Part shown: piece by piece, positions 46,341 to 56,585 of the stretch
Numbering within the stretch: position 1 is the first letter of the stretch
How the letters are laid out: every line of letters starts with the position of its first letter
NCBI GenBank assembly: GCA_033557835.1
Contig: JAWQRO010000109.1
Span: 1-56,585 of the forward strand
Direction of reading: 5' to 3'
Length of the DNA stretch: 56,585 bases
Source: Helochares maculicollis
Taxonomy: Eukaryota; Arthropoda; Insecta; Coleoptera; Hydrophilidae
The notes under the pieces: model-generated
The model's database searches: none
Told to the model about the DNA's origin: nothing
The model's input: only the letters and a program-made list of their open reading frames with translations
Program-made: the position numbers and the translations under genes

Positions 46341-49300
46341 GTATGGAAACTTAATTACAACTAATAAGCGTTTAGCTTTGATAGTTTCAATATTTTAGCT
46401 AGAAGTATTTTAATCTAGGTTTTCATTTTGTATTTTTAATTCTTCCTCGATTAATTTTTAACCCTGAATTTTTCGGGATCTAACAAATTTTAGCATTCAG
46501 CTCCACAAGTTGTCCATAATATATTCCAATACTTACAATGAATTTCTGTGTTAAATCAGGATTTTTTGAGTAGCTGTAAACGCCTGCCTGTAACTTTAAA
46601 ATTTATAACTAGATGCTTCGGCGACTGAAGCTGTGATTTGTAACTTTATATTGTACTATTATACTTTATATTTATTCGGAATGAGCGGAAATGATTTAAA
46701 ATTAATTGAAGCAAAAAAAAGTTTACATGTATTTGACATAAGTTACTGTGATATTTAGTGATGATAGTTATTTTTTCATTTTGACCAATTTTTGATGTTT
46801 TGGTTCGATAATCAAATTAAAACTATTCATAACTTATTCATCATTTATTATTATTCCCGGTAATTCTTCATTCTGCAGCATCTCACCCGAAAATTTTGCC
46901 AAAAACTTACATAATTTCGATAACGAATTTTTTCGTTACCGCAAAAGCTTCCTTTTACTATACTTCGTATAGTATACGGCAATGTAAAAAATACTGTGAC
47001 ACATCGTTACTAAATGGTTTGTAAACAAAGAATGAATCAACAGATTGAAATGCAGCTTCATACACGTTCATATGAAGGGTGAGCCAACATAAAAGAACAT
47101 TTAGGCTAATATCAACCCCTTTTGTTATCGACTCGAAAACTTTATAAACAATCTAGTATTATATTTTTTGAAACAATATCCAACGTGGTCTGGGGAACAG
47201 TTTGTAATTTAATTTATGAGTTTCTCAGACATAAATTTACTGAAAAAATGTATAGTCTCGAAACTATTCGCCAAAATATTGGTGATTGATATTTGCAAAA
47301 GGAATCCTACTTGGGAAGCCATCATAATCACTCTCGATTTCAATCTAATCATTGTCTTAGATTTTCTATTTCTGCATGATTTTCTTCTTCACTTGAAGTT
47401 TTATCTTTTTGGGATCTAGTAAGATGTCACTACTAGTCTCACCATTAGACTCAATATCACCTTAAGAATAGGTTTTAAGGATTTCATTGGCAATATCATC
47501 AAGTTAATATAATATAACTGTGGGTTTTTCTCCCCAAAATTGTAAATACATATTTCCTGATGCAGATCAAGCAATTGGTTTTCCTTAAGTTGGGGCAATC
47601 TTATTTACCAGATTATTATTAGGGGTTATTATTATTAGCTCCAAAAACTTAATATCTGCTTTTACAGTAGTCGGAGGTCGAGTTTGTGTTTATTTGTCAA
47701 GTTAAACTACCGTCAAGATGTTTTAAAAACTCAAAAAATATCACTGTAGACAACAAATGTATCTCAGCTCGTCCGTTGGTGTCCCTTTCAAAACGTATCA
47801 TTCTTTCAAATGTTTTTCTATCGTTGCCCAACTATACTGAACGAAACTACAAACTATGGTTTTATATCATTGGTCAATTGGGCATTAGATGTGAACAACT
47901 TAGTTGTTTTAATTTATTAAAAAAAAATTCACAGTAGCCACTGTAGCTTCTCTGTCAGCACTTTGTACTTATTGATACCTAAATGGATTGATATTTATAT
48001 CTTCTAGTTGTTTTACATGACAAGTTTATAGAAAGATTATAGCCTTTCTAATACGAATAAAATTTGTAAGGAATCGATTAATAAATGCACTTGAAAACTG
48101 CAATTTCTTGTATTGTTCTAGTTGATTCACTTCTTTAAAACTGCAATCATCCTAATATCTGAATATTTTTTTTTAATGATTTTAATTCGATTTCGCAAAA
48201 CTGTTGGCTTGCTCTGTAGGACAGTTTCACACATAAGCGTTTTATTTGTCTCAATTGCGCGAAGAAATAGACCATGTGCCTACTTAATGTGCTTTCCGGA
48301 GCTACCACTTAAATAACTTAGCGTTAACGTGAATTTTTTACAAGGATAACGTCCGATATCCATCTTGGCAAGTACAGTTAAGTGGTCGTAAAACGTGGGT
48401 ACTGGCTCTTTCACCTGAGTGCTTGTATAGAAGTAATGAAATTAAAGTCACTGTTGGAGTTCGACTAGGAGGTATAGTTTCCCGCCCGCAACAGAGGAAA
48501 ATTTCTATCGATTTTCAGGACGCTACAGAAGCTATATTTAAGATGTGACGCGCTTTGGGCACTGATCTACCGATGTCGCCACTGATACCAACTAAATGCA
48601 AAGGTTAGAATTTTTAAATCTATGTGGAGTCAGGGAACCAGAGGTCGCTTTTAGTTGTTGAACAGGATAAAAAAAATCACAATAAATTTAGGATATATTT
48701 ATTAATAGTATATAAGTAGTCAGAAATAGCAATTTCTAGTACATCGCAATTAACATAGGATATTTATATCAGGCATTAATTGAGTGAATTTTTGCTGATT
48801 GATTAGTGGATGGATTGTTATAGTCACGACTATGTAAGGTACAAACATATTTACATATTTCAGTATTTTTTTTACAATTTTAAACAGTCAAAATGTTTAC
48901 TTAAGCCCCCGGTAGTTATACTTTACGGACAGGTATGTAAGCTGTCTCAAATTATGGTAGGCAAAATCATTTTTTGATACATATAGCAAATATTTCCTAA
49001 ATATGATTTTTACGGCAGGTCTGGGTGTAAGTGAAAAAGTTGATTGTCGATTGTTGATAAAAAACTATCAAGAAATAAAGTTGGTCAAAACATTGGCATA
49101 AGCAAAACAATATTATGTATAATGTTACTTAACGTAATGTAATATATAATATACAAAGTAAGTTATACATTTGGAGCATATTGTTTGAAACCTAAGGTTT
49201 TAAAGACTATAATGTAGACATTTTTTTCCAAAATCGGCAACCAATGTGCAGATTTTCAAAACACCCATCAGCCACATTATAAAACATATATTCTACTATT

Positions 49301-52300
49301 TTATATCTAAAATTAATATTTTTTGGATTTTTTCAGTAACACATTAAAACAGTCAACACAACAACAAAGTTTTAATACATACGTTGATATATTTATATTG
49401 AGCACATATCTTTTCTTGACAACTAACAACTAGGCAAAGGGGTTGAGCAAATGGAGCACGCAAAACGATGGAATCTTGCGAAATCCATTTTTACAAAGGT
49501 CCCCCTTATTATATAGATATAGATAATATAGATATAACATAATTTATTATTAATTTTAAGTTACAATTTTCTTATTTTTATTAACAACTACCCTTTTTTA
49601 GCAAAATCTCAAAGCATTTGCCTAACTTTTACCGATATACTGTAAAATACAATGTAAAATTTTCGTATTATCGAAACAAAAAACCGTTCTTCTGAACACT
49701 TTCTAAAACGGCAAAATCACCATTTTTTCATTTTGCTGCTAAAATTTTCATAAACCTATAACACTTTTCAGTATGTTTGCTTTACTTCGGCGATGTGCAG
49801 CTCTGTTCTTATGACTCGCAATTTTTGAAAATTATTTCCACCTCTTTGATTTTATTTGACGTTGATTTCCGTTTTCACTAACACATTGTTTTTCTCAAAC
49901 ACAATCTGATTTTTATTTGACAATTAAGTTAGCGATTATTTACCAAAATATCAAGTCAACACAGTTTATTTTTGAATAGGTCAGTTAGTTCTGGATGATC
50001 GTCATAATTGGTTTACCAAACTAAGCTTATCTGTGCCTTTCGTACGTTCTACAGTGCTTAGGATAGACAATTAAAAGGGGCTACACTTCTAAATTTTGTG
50101 CGTTTAGATTTTTCTAATCTAGCAGACTAACATTTGATAGAAACTAAGGTTTCATTCAAAAATAACAAGACAACGTATCAACAATAACATTCATTTGACA
50201 CTCATTACAGGTACTTGTACATTTTTCTGCGACTTTAACAGCGACTATAACAGCGAGTCAAAAGGGGACGAAATCAATAGAAATAAAGTTTAATTTATTT
50301 TACATAAGAATATTCTAAAGCTACAGGACTCCCCCATGCTCGAGTTGATTTTTTTACTATTTACAGTAAACATCAAGTACACAAATTAAAGCTCTTTTAC
50401 TCAATTCACGCTGTTGTATGAAAACGCATAGAAAGTATAAAACGTTTTCAGCGATGAATATAATTCCAATGAAATAATAAAACATCTTAAACCAATTGAT
50501 ATTTCAAATTATTTACCAGAATTCTCGCACCGAGAACTGAAATAGGAAAATATTCCAGGAAATTTACAATGATTTTAAATAAGCGACACGGTCGAAAATA
50601 AAAGTGAAAATAGAAAATAAAAACAACGATCAATGAATTTAAAGTGCATCTACAAGATTGCACTCGTATCACAGCTCAAAATTACATGTGCTCACATATA
50701 CGAAGCTTATATAACATCTGATTTGTTTTCCAAAAAACTATTTAAATGAATATATGCATATTTATATATTACAAAATTTACATTTGTGTGCCTTGTGTGT
50801 TAGTGGCCCTGCAAGCACAACACTCTGCGCATCAAATTTTACCTCTATAATCCCGCTTGTGGACTGGTGCTCAACCCGAAACCAAAAACGGACTTAACTT
50901 GATGCACAACGTTCAAAAGTAATATCTATATACAAATACATTTTTGGAAAGAACAGCCTTACTGATGAACCTATACTCCAAACTCGCAATCGTAAAAACC
51001 AAACGCTTCAAGAAAAGGGGCGGGACTTCATTTTTTACAATTCGCGGAAGACTTAGATTTTTGTTTAATTACGTTTCTTAATCTAACCTCTCAACAACCT
51101 TGCTGGGCCAAAAATTTAACATAATTTGCTGCCTAAAAATACAAACATCCTCAAAATCATGCTGCTTTTGAATTCTTCAATTTTACATCCATAAGTTGTT
51201 TGGGATATCGGTATGATTCTGACAGATCTCAAACTGTTTCGAAGAAATCTCCAAAGCTATAACAGACGGCAAATCGGTAGACGACTACAAAAGTTAGAGA
51301 AGACGATGAAATATGAAGAAGGTGCCAAAGTGGGTGACATATGAAACTAGTAGGTAACCGCGGAAATGTCTTAGACAACGCTCAAATTAAGGAGAAAAAA
51401 ATGAGGCAGACTAAGTAGCTAGACAGAAAATGGAAGTGACAGTTAAGAAGTAGATGCGAAAAGAATGAGAGATAAGAGACAGATTAAGCGAAAGGCAGAA
51501 AGGACATTCAAACGTAAAATGAGAAAACATGGTGAAAAGTTAGAAAAATTTGGTCTCAAGAACGAGACAATAGCAATAGTAACAGTACGATAGGAGTAGA
51601 CTTTAGAGAAGTATTTCAAGATTTTAAATATGGAACATTTTGTACGCGAACGTCGCGCTGCTCATTCATTACATCAGCTACAGAAATAAGTCTGCTTCAT
51701 TCTTTTTCCAACACTTAACACCGAAATGCGGCGAAAAGCGTCTTGAAGATGAAGACAGATTCAAATATGGAAAGAGGAAGCGTGATTTACAAATAATAAA
51801 AGGCAAAGTGTAACATTGGGGAGGCTGGTACCCAATGTGAGAGGTTTTCGGTGCAGAAAGAGGAAAGTGCAATCACGCTAGCATGTTTAATCAAGATTTT
51901 TGAGACAATTGATGATATAACTCAAGGGAGAAATTAAAAACGTAATTGTAGAGGTCCAGTTGAAACCAAGAATAGATAAAAGACTCTAGAGATCTCCACA
52001 TGGACGAGTGATGGATTACAGGTATGGCGACGATGTCATTTCAGGCAAAAGCCAGAAAGTGTTTCATCTCAGAACCTATTGTTTAGAGTAGCCACAGAGC
52101 GTCGGTTGTATAAATGCAATGTGCTGGATATGCTAGTATTAGGAGCCTAAGTTTAGATTTCCAAAGATAATGCACTCACTAAGTGTGTCATTCTGAAAGC
52201 AAAGATTTTGGTAATTCAAACATCACGGGAGTTTTGTAATGCCAATTATTTTATGATTCTGTTTCCAAACAAAATCGCAAAGTTACTACACATAGATCTA

Positions 52301-53529
52301 GACAGCAACGGTTTGCTTTTTAGGCAATGTTAAAAAAGGAGAATAATTTGGCACATCAGTGATTTATTTACACATTGAGCAAATTTTCAAAACATTCTAA
52401 ATTTTGTGAAACGTTGCAAAAAAATTAAGAACACTCGTGTCTGTTTTATGACACAAGCCACTGTAGAACGTACGTTTCAGGTGTTGAGCCTGTCGTAGTT
52501 TTGGTACGTGTCACGCATAGAATCCTCGCTTAAGCTGTTTGTATTACCGAAAACAAAAACTATATTTTTCCGAAACCAAACCATTTCGCTTAACTACTCT
52601 GGTCCACTTCATTATTTCCCGAAAACAGTTTCGCTCTACGTTTTGTTTTCTAAGTTATCAATATTTGGTTATATTTGCTCCTCAAAGAGTCGTTCTTCAA
52701 GGAATCCTATTTTGCGAAGTGTAATGTTTGATAAAAGACTTTAATTTCAGAGGTTATTATTATGTATTGATTTTTTGAGAGTTTTCTCTCGCGGCTTTTA
52801 GGTTCCTTAGGGCTTTGAACCTCTAAGTTTTTCAAAAATTGCGAAAATGATCACAAATAACAATCAAAGCTATGTGCAACGTGCAAGAAATTTTAAACAG
52901 CCAACATATTATGCGTATTATTACATCTAGTAATAAATTTTGATAGAATCAGCGAAATTGAGAATATATTTAAATTCTACATTAAGACACTTAAGACAGC
53001 AATTTTTCGAAATGGAACTGCAAATCATGGTGATCGCATTATAAGCTGCTCCTGTGGTTTTTGGTATGACCTTTCAAGCAAAAACTGGCTTAATTAAACC
53101 GATTTTAGATTTGGAAGGCATTGTCTTCCTTGGGTTAGTTGCCAAAATCCGGCCAAAAGCAGCAGTTGCTCTTCGATTCAGAGGAGACCACCCTAGTTTA
53201 CTTAGAACCCAATTTTCGCACTATGTCTATTATGAGCTTTCCCTTCATCGCTTTCCGTGATACTTCTAATTTCCACCCACCAATCCATGTAATAGAGTCG
53301 CCTCCTCTATACCATACAGTTTGGTACAAATTGCCATCAGTCAACATATGCTCAAATTATGAATTCGCTTAAATGTAATCAACATCAAGGAATTTACACC
53401 GACATGCGGAACATTGATTCAACGACGAAATGTTTACCCTTGTCATTGAGAACATCGAAACACTACTAGAAAGCACCATAGTTCATGTTGGTTTTTTAAT
53501 GGTAACGAAATTTTGCCGCGTAGGCAATT
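46341..53529. other. Anonymous intergenic or long-intron DNA (7.2 kb)
   Basis: No coding exon recognised. Part of it (about 51,270-51,600) is strongly purine-rich on the + strand. If the - strand gene at the right edge has further 3' sequence, or if the 46,260 exon belongs to a + strand gene, this could be intron or UTR. Confidence 0.35.
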
Positions 53530-53534
53530 AATAG

Positions 53535-53640
53535 TTTTTACTTGAGAAAGAAACTGTGAGGCGACAGCCAGCGGCCCCACCGGGGATTTCATGGTCGAGC
53601 CGGGGCGACCCGTGAGAAGCGCTTTTGTGGGGGTTAGGAA
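53535..53640 (-). other. GC-rich block, possible exon on the - strand
   Basis: About 100 bp of high GC in AT-rich surroundings. On the - strand an acceptor-like TTTCCTAACCCCCACAAAAG precedes it. Two frames are open: ASHGSPRLDHEIPGGAAGCR running on to a stop, or LLTGRPGSTMKSPVGPLAVA followed by SQFLSQ and a GTAAAA donor. It lies 640 bp beyond the first terminal exon of the - strand gene. It may be another alternative exon, a conserved element or an old insertion. Confidence 0.3.
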
Positions 53641-53649
53641 ACGTAACAC

Positions 53650-54276
53650 TTATTTTCACGTTGAGTCACATAAAGTTGCAGTGAAAGCACGAATGTAGTG
53701 AGATGAAAATACTACCTTTGTGATAGCAGTAGTTTCCGTTAAGTTTCGACTGGATTTAATACCTCAGAAGTGAAGAAGTAGCCCACAAACAAAATGCCGG
53801 GTGATGATACGAGGCACTTGGTGAAATAAAACTGGGCTTTAGATTCAAAGAGGAGCGTAGAAAATAAATGCTATAGGTTTATAGAGCCCTTGACGTTCGT
53901 TAATTTGTAGATAATCTCTAAGGTACTAAAATCTCCGTCGATTTTTCGTTAGTCCAACAGCAAAATTGCAAAACGCCAATTGTTTTCCTAATACATGAAA
54001 ACGTTAAACCTAATGAACATTTTTATTTCATTATTATTAAAACTAATGTTTTTGAATTTCATACGCACGTTTTATTTTACAAATATCTACGTAATTCATA
54101 AATTGAGCTTATTTTACACATTGTTTTGGTTAAAACGAAATTCACTTATAAAATATACCTCGTGTACCTTAAGATACAAGATTCATGGAAGGGGGATGGC
54201 GCCAAAATACGAAAAAATACTGAAGGATTCAGACATCTCCAGGGGCCTTTACGAGTGACAGCGGAGAGGTTTCGCT
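53650..54276. other. Likely 3' UTR and downstream DNA of the - strand gene
   Basis: Directly follows (on the - strand) the stop codon at 54,277-54,279. TTTATT strings at about 54,020 and 54,070 are AATAAA on the - strand and could serve as polyadenylation signals. No coding frame found. Confidence 0.4.
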
Positions 54277-54406
54277 TCACTGAATTAGGGGTGAGCTTTG
54301 GCTGTCACTGAAATCTAGGGTGTAGTACATGTCTGTTGTGTCCAGAGAGGGTAAGCTACGGCTAGGGGTGGCCATCGGAGCTTTGTCTTTCTTGCTAAAC
54401 CATTCA
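54277..54406 (-). CDS. Terminal coding exon A of an unidentified gene (partial, 3' end)
   Basis: On the - strand, acceptor CAATTTGTGCAG then T|GAA..., phase 2, followed by 42 codons and TGA. It reads EWFSKKDKAPMATPSRSLPS then LDTTDMYYTLDFSDSQSSPL and IQ. It is Ser/Thr/Asp-rich with a Pro-Ser-Arg-Ser stretch, and has no membrane segment or cysteines: probably the cytosolic tail of a larger protein. It forms a pair with exon B at 55,292, with the same length and phase. The two are most likely alternative last exons of one gene whose upstream exons lie beyond the right edge. Two tandem paralogous genes is the other possibility. I do not recognise the protein. Confidence 0.72.
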
Positions 54407-55291
54407 CTGCACAAATTGAATAAACTATTTTACGATACACATGCGAAACTGTCAATTTGAATTGTTGAGGATGGCCCATTGGCAAATTCCTGCCATATTT
54501 TTTCATCCTAAACACCATCACAGCTACTGCCGAACAACGACTAGAAGAAAGCAACGCTACTGCTAAGGATTCATGCGTTTACACTTAACGGTGAAGGTTG
54601 GGAAATGAAATGATGAAATGATACCTTTCTGGTTCATCAATGCAGAAGAGTTTTGTATTTCGTCATATTTCTGTCATATTTATAGTCGTCTTGAAATAGT
54701 TAAAATACTGGCCTAACCAATCAAGTCAACTAATCGGTTAGTCAGTCGTTACTTTAGCTGCGAGTAAATAAACTAATTGTCAGTTAATACCTTACGCAGT
54801 TGAATAGGTTTATTTGAACAATGCAATCACGTAGCTGGCAAAACTTCACTTGTCATACAATATATCAGTTAAGATAGTTAAAGCTTCAGCTTAGTCAGTC
54901 AAAACTTGAGCTCAGTCAGTTGAAAGTACAGCTAAGTCGGTCAAAATAAATTATATTTGTAAAAATATTGTCCTTGTAATAAGTTTATGAGGGAAATACA
55001 AATAAATATCAATTAAACGTGATAAAAATAAAAAGTCAGGATTAGTATATACAGTGGGAAGTAGATTGTCACAAATAAGATATTTTGGGGAATATATTGA
55101 TAGAGTGGTAAAGAAACCAATAAATAGATTGATAGATAGTACGCTAAAGACATTAGAAAAGAGATAGATTGAGAAATAGGTTCATACAAAAATTGGTTAA
55201 CAGATAGATTAGTTGGTAGAGAGACTGAAGGAGCTAACACTCATTTCGTACTGTTTGCGTTTTCGCTTACGGGGAGGACGGTTGATGAAAT
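54407..55291. other. Spacer between terminal exons A and B
   Basis: Contains the 21-bp tandem repeat (54,898-54,957) and, from about 55,110 to 55,230, a degenerate GATAGATT-rich stretch. No coding frame found. It would be exon B's 3' UTR followed by the intron before exon A. Confidence 0.5.
54898..54957. repeat. 21-bp tandem repeat, about three copies
   Basis: Units AGCTTAGTCAGTCAAAACTT(G), AGCTCAGTCAGTTGAAAGTA(C) and AGCTAAGTCGGTCAAAAT. Looser GTCAGT-like variants extend leftward to about 54,720. Confidence 0.75.
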
Positions 55292-55421
55292 TCACTGGAT
55301 AAGCGGTAAGCTTTGGCTGTCACTAAAATCTAGTGTGTAGTACATATCAGTTGTATCCAAAGTTGGTATACTTCGACTGGGCGTGGCCATTGGTGCTTTA
55401 TTTTTTCCACTGAACCATTCG
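55292..55421 (-). CDS. Terminal coding exon B of an unidentified gene (partial, 3' end)
   Basis: On the - strand, acceptor TTTTTTGCCTCGCAG then C|GAA..., phase 2, followed by 42 codons and TGA, exactly as in exon A. It reads EWFSGKNKAPMATPSRSIPT then LDTTDMYYTLDFSDSQSLPL and IQ. 37 of 42 residues match exon A. Among the matching residues 19 codons differ only at synonymous positions, which shows long-standing purifying selection on both. The polypyrimidine tract is slightly stronger than that of exon A. The codon interrupted by the intron would be completed by C here and T in exon A, so the upstream exon must end in a pair of bases that tolerates both. Confidence 0.72.
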
Positions 55422-56335
55422 CTGCGAGGCAAAAAATATTTAGTGCTAAAAGGCAACAATCAACATCAAAACTCATACACTAAGATTTCTTAAACATTGA
55501 CTATTTCACTATTTCACAAAACAAAATTAACTTAAACGTCTTATAGACCTCCCGTCCGGCTCCTGATGCGATTCTCAACGATTTTGATGCAGTTGGTGTA
55601 CTTTTGCGTGCAAAATTCTTTGTCCCAAAGGACTATTACGAGTTTTGGCTCATCTGTTGAACATAATTATTTGCTTGACTCCCTACTGAGATCTTTTATG
55701 TGCTGTTTTAATCAATTTAATTTATTAGCAGGGACATTATAATTTTATAACATTGTTTGTAGACAACCGTTTTGTATATTAGTAATCTATTTTTGTGTTG
55801 ACTACGTTGTTGGTGAGAGCTTCGTTTCACCACTTTTAACAACAATGTTGGCACAACGATACGTCCTCTCTCTAGTAAGCGTATCAACGTAAGTTGATGG
55901 CCGAAATCTGGATGAAACGCTAGGTTTCAAATAACTGATGACGTTTTATTGGACATTCTTAAGCAATCCTGATGAAAAATTGTAGGAATAAAATTAACTA
56001 ATTACTTTTACAGAATTTTATCTTCTGTTGGAACTACAATATCTCCTTTATACATTGATTTTTTTGCTTTGCAAAGTACATTCTCTTTAAAATTGTATGA
56101 AAAACATGCATGCACTTTTTTACGGTTAATTTGATTGCAAAAGTTTTAATCAATAATAATTTTATTTAAAACCTAGCTGTATCCTATTTTTATCTCCAAG
56201 TAGACCAACGAATATTAAATAGAAAATTATATAAAATGTTTTGTACTCCATATGTTTCTAATGAAGTTTTATGGTTGTTAAATTAGCCTGGTACTTAAAA
56301 ATTATTGGCATCAGAATAGAGTTTATTAAGGGGGT
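55422..56335. other. Likely intron upstream of exon B
   Basis: No coding exon recognised on either strand. Confidence 0.4.
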
Positions 56336-56585
56336 ATTCTAGTGTAGCGGCACGAATTTTGCCCGGTTTTTGAAGCGCTGTAAAATTGAAACAAATAAAA
56401 TTTTTTACTATCCATTTTTTTAAAGTTTGGTTATTGATATTTTAATAGTACATAAAATAATTTACAAAAAAAATAAAATTTAATCCACAAAGTTATGGAG
56501 AGTCAAAGTGGGGGGTCCCAAAAAAACAAGTTGTCCTGGCGGGCGTGAATTCGACCCTCCTGGTGATTGGAAAAATAAAAAAATG
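56336..56585 (+). mobile_element. Possible end of a TTAA-flanked DNA transposon, cut by the window edge
   Basis: TTAA at 56,336-56,339 is followed by GGGGGTATTCTAGTGTAGCG, then by noncoding DNA of different composition with G-rich stretches near the end. A TTAA target followed by a G-run is typical of piggyBac-like and some other insect DNA elements. The other end is outside the window. Confidence 0.35.

Noticed and set aside
46950..46985. loxP-like string (ACTATACTTCGTATAGTATAC)
   Set aside because: It is a short natural hairpin in AT-rich DNA. It lacks the 13-8-13 loxP arrangement, and nothing nearby suggests a recombinase site.

Overview
The window is AT-rich eukaryotic DNA, almost certainly from an insect. 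Genes have many GT-AG introns, the coding parts are clearly richer in GC than the introns, and the introns carry the usual insect mix of mariner, Jockey/R1/RTE-type non-LTR, BEL/Pao and piggyBac debris. A run of six TCAGG units (the telomeric repeat of many beetles) lies inside one mariner copy. It is only a weak hint at Coleoptera.

The dominant feature is one complete gene on the + strand, about 2,311 to 42,937. It is an axonemal outer-arm dynein heavy chain of the DNAH5/DNAH8 group. I could join 55 exons, all with GT-AG introns and with matching phases, into an uninterrupted reading frame of 14,001 nt (4,666 codons plus stop), close to the length of the vertebrate proteins. All six-AAA-ring landmarks are there in order: tail (DHC_N1), linker (DHC_N2), four P-loops (AAA1 to AAA4), coiled-coil stalk with microtubule-binding tip, AAA5, AAA6 and the C-terminal domain. 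The gene looks functional.

The larger introns are transposon graveyards. Intron 4 holds an RTE-like reverse transcriptase scrap. Intron 17 holds a mariner relic. Intron 20 holds a non-LTR RT scrap and a BEL/Pao pol C-terminus. Intron 27 holds a mariner relic. Intron 32 holds a Jockey RT. Intron 42 holds two RTE-like scraps in opposite orientation. Intron 49 holds a mariner on the - strand with recognisable ends. Intron 51 holds a non-LTR element on the - strand with an internally deleted mariner nested in it.

Left of the gene, 294-807 carries a piggyBac-like N-terminal relic on the - strand with a duplicated motif. Right of the gene lie about 13.6 kb of mostly anonymous DNA. Near the right edge are two - strand terminal coding exons, 54,277-54,406 and 55,292-55,421. 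They are 130 bp each with the same splice phase, and they encode 42-residue C-termini that are 37/42 identical, with 19 further codons differing only synonymously. They are the 3' end of a second gene whose body lies beyond the window. I could not identify that gene. This duplicated, selectively maintained last exon is the most interesting unexplained signal here. I found no RNA gene, CRISPR array or prokaryotic-type system.
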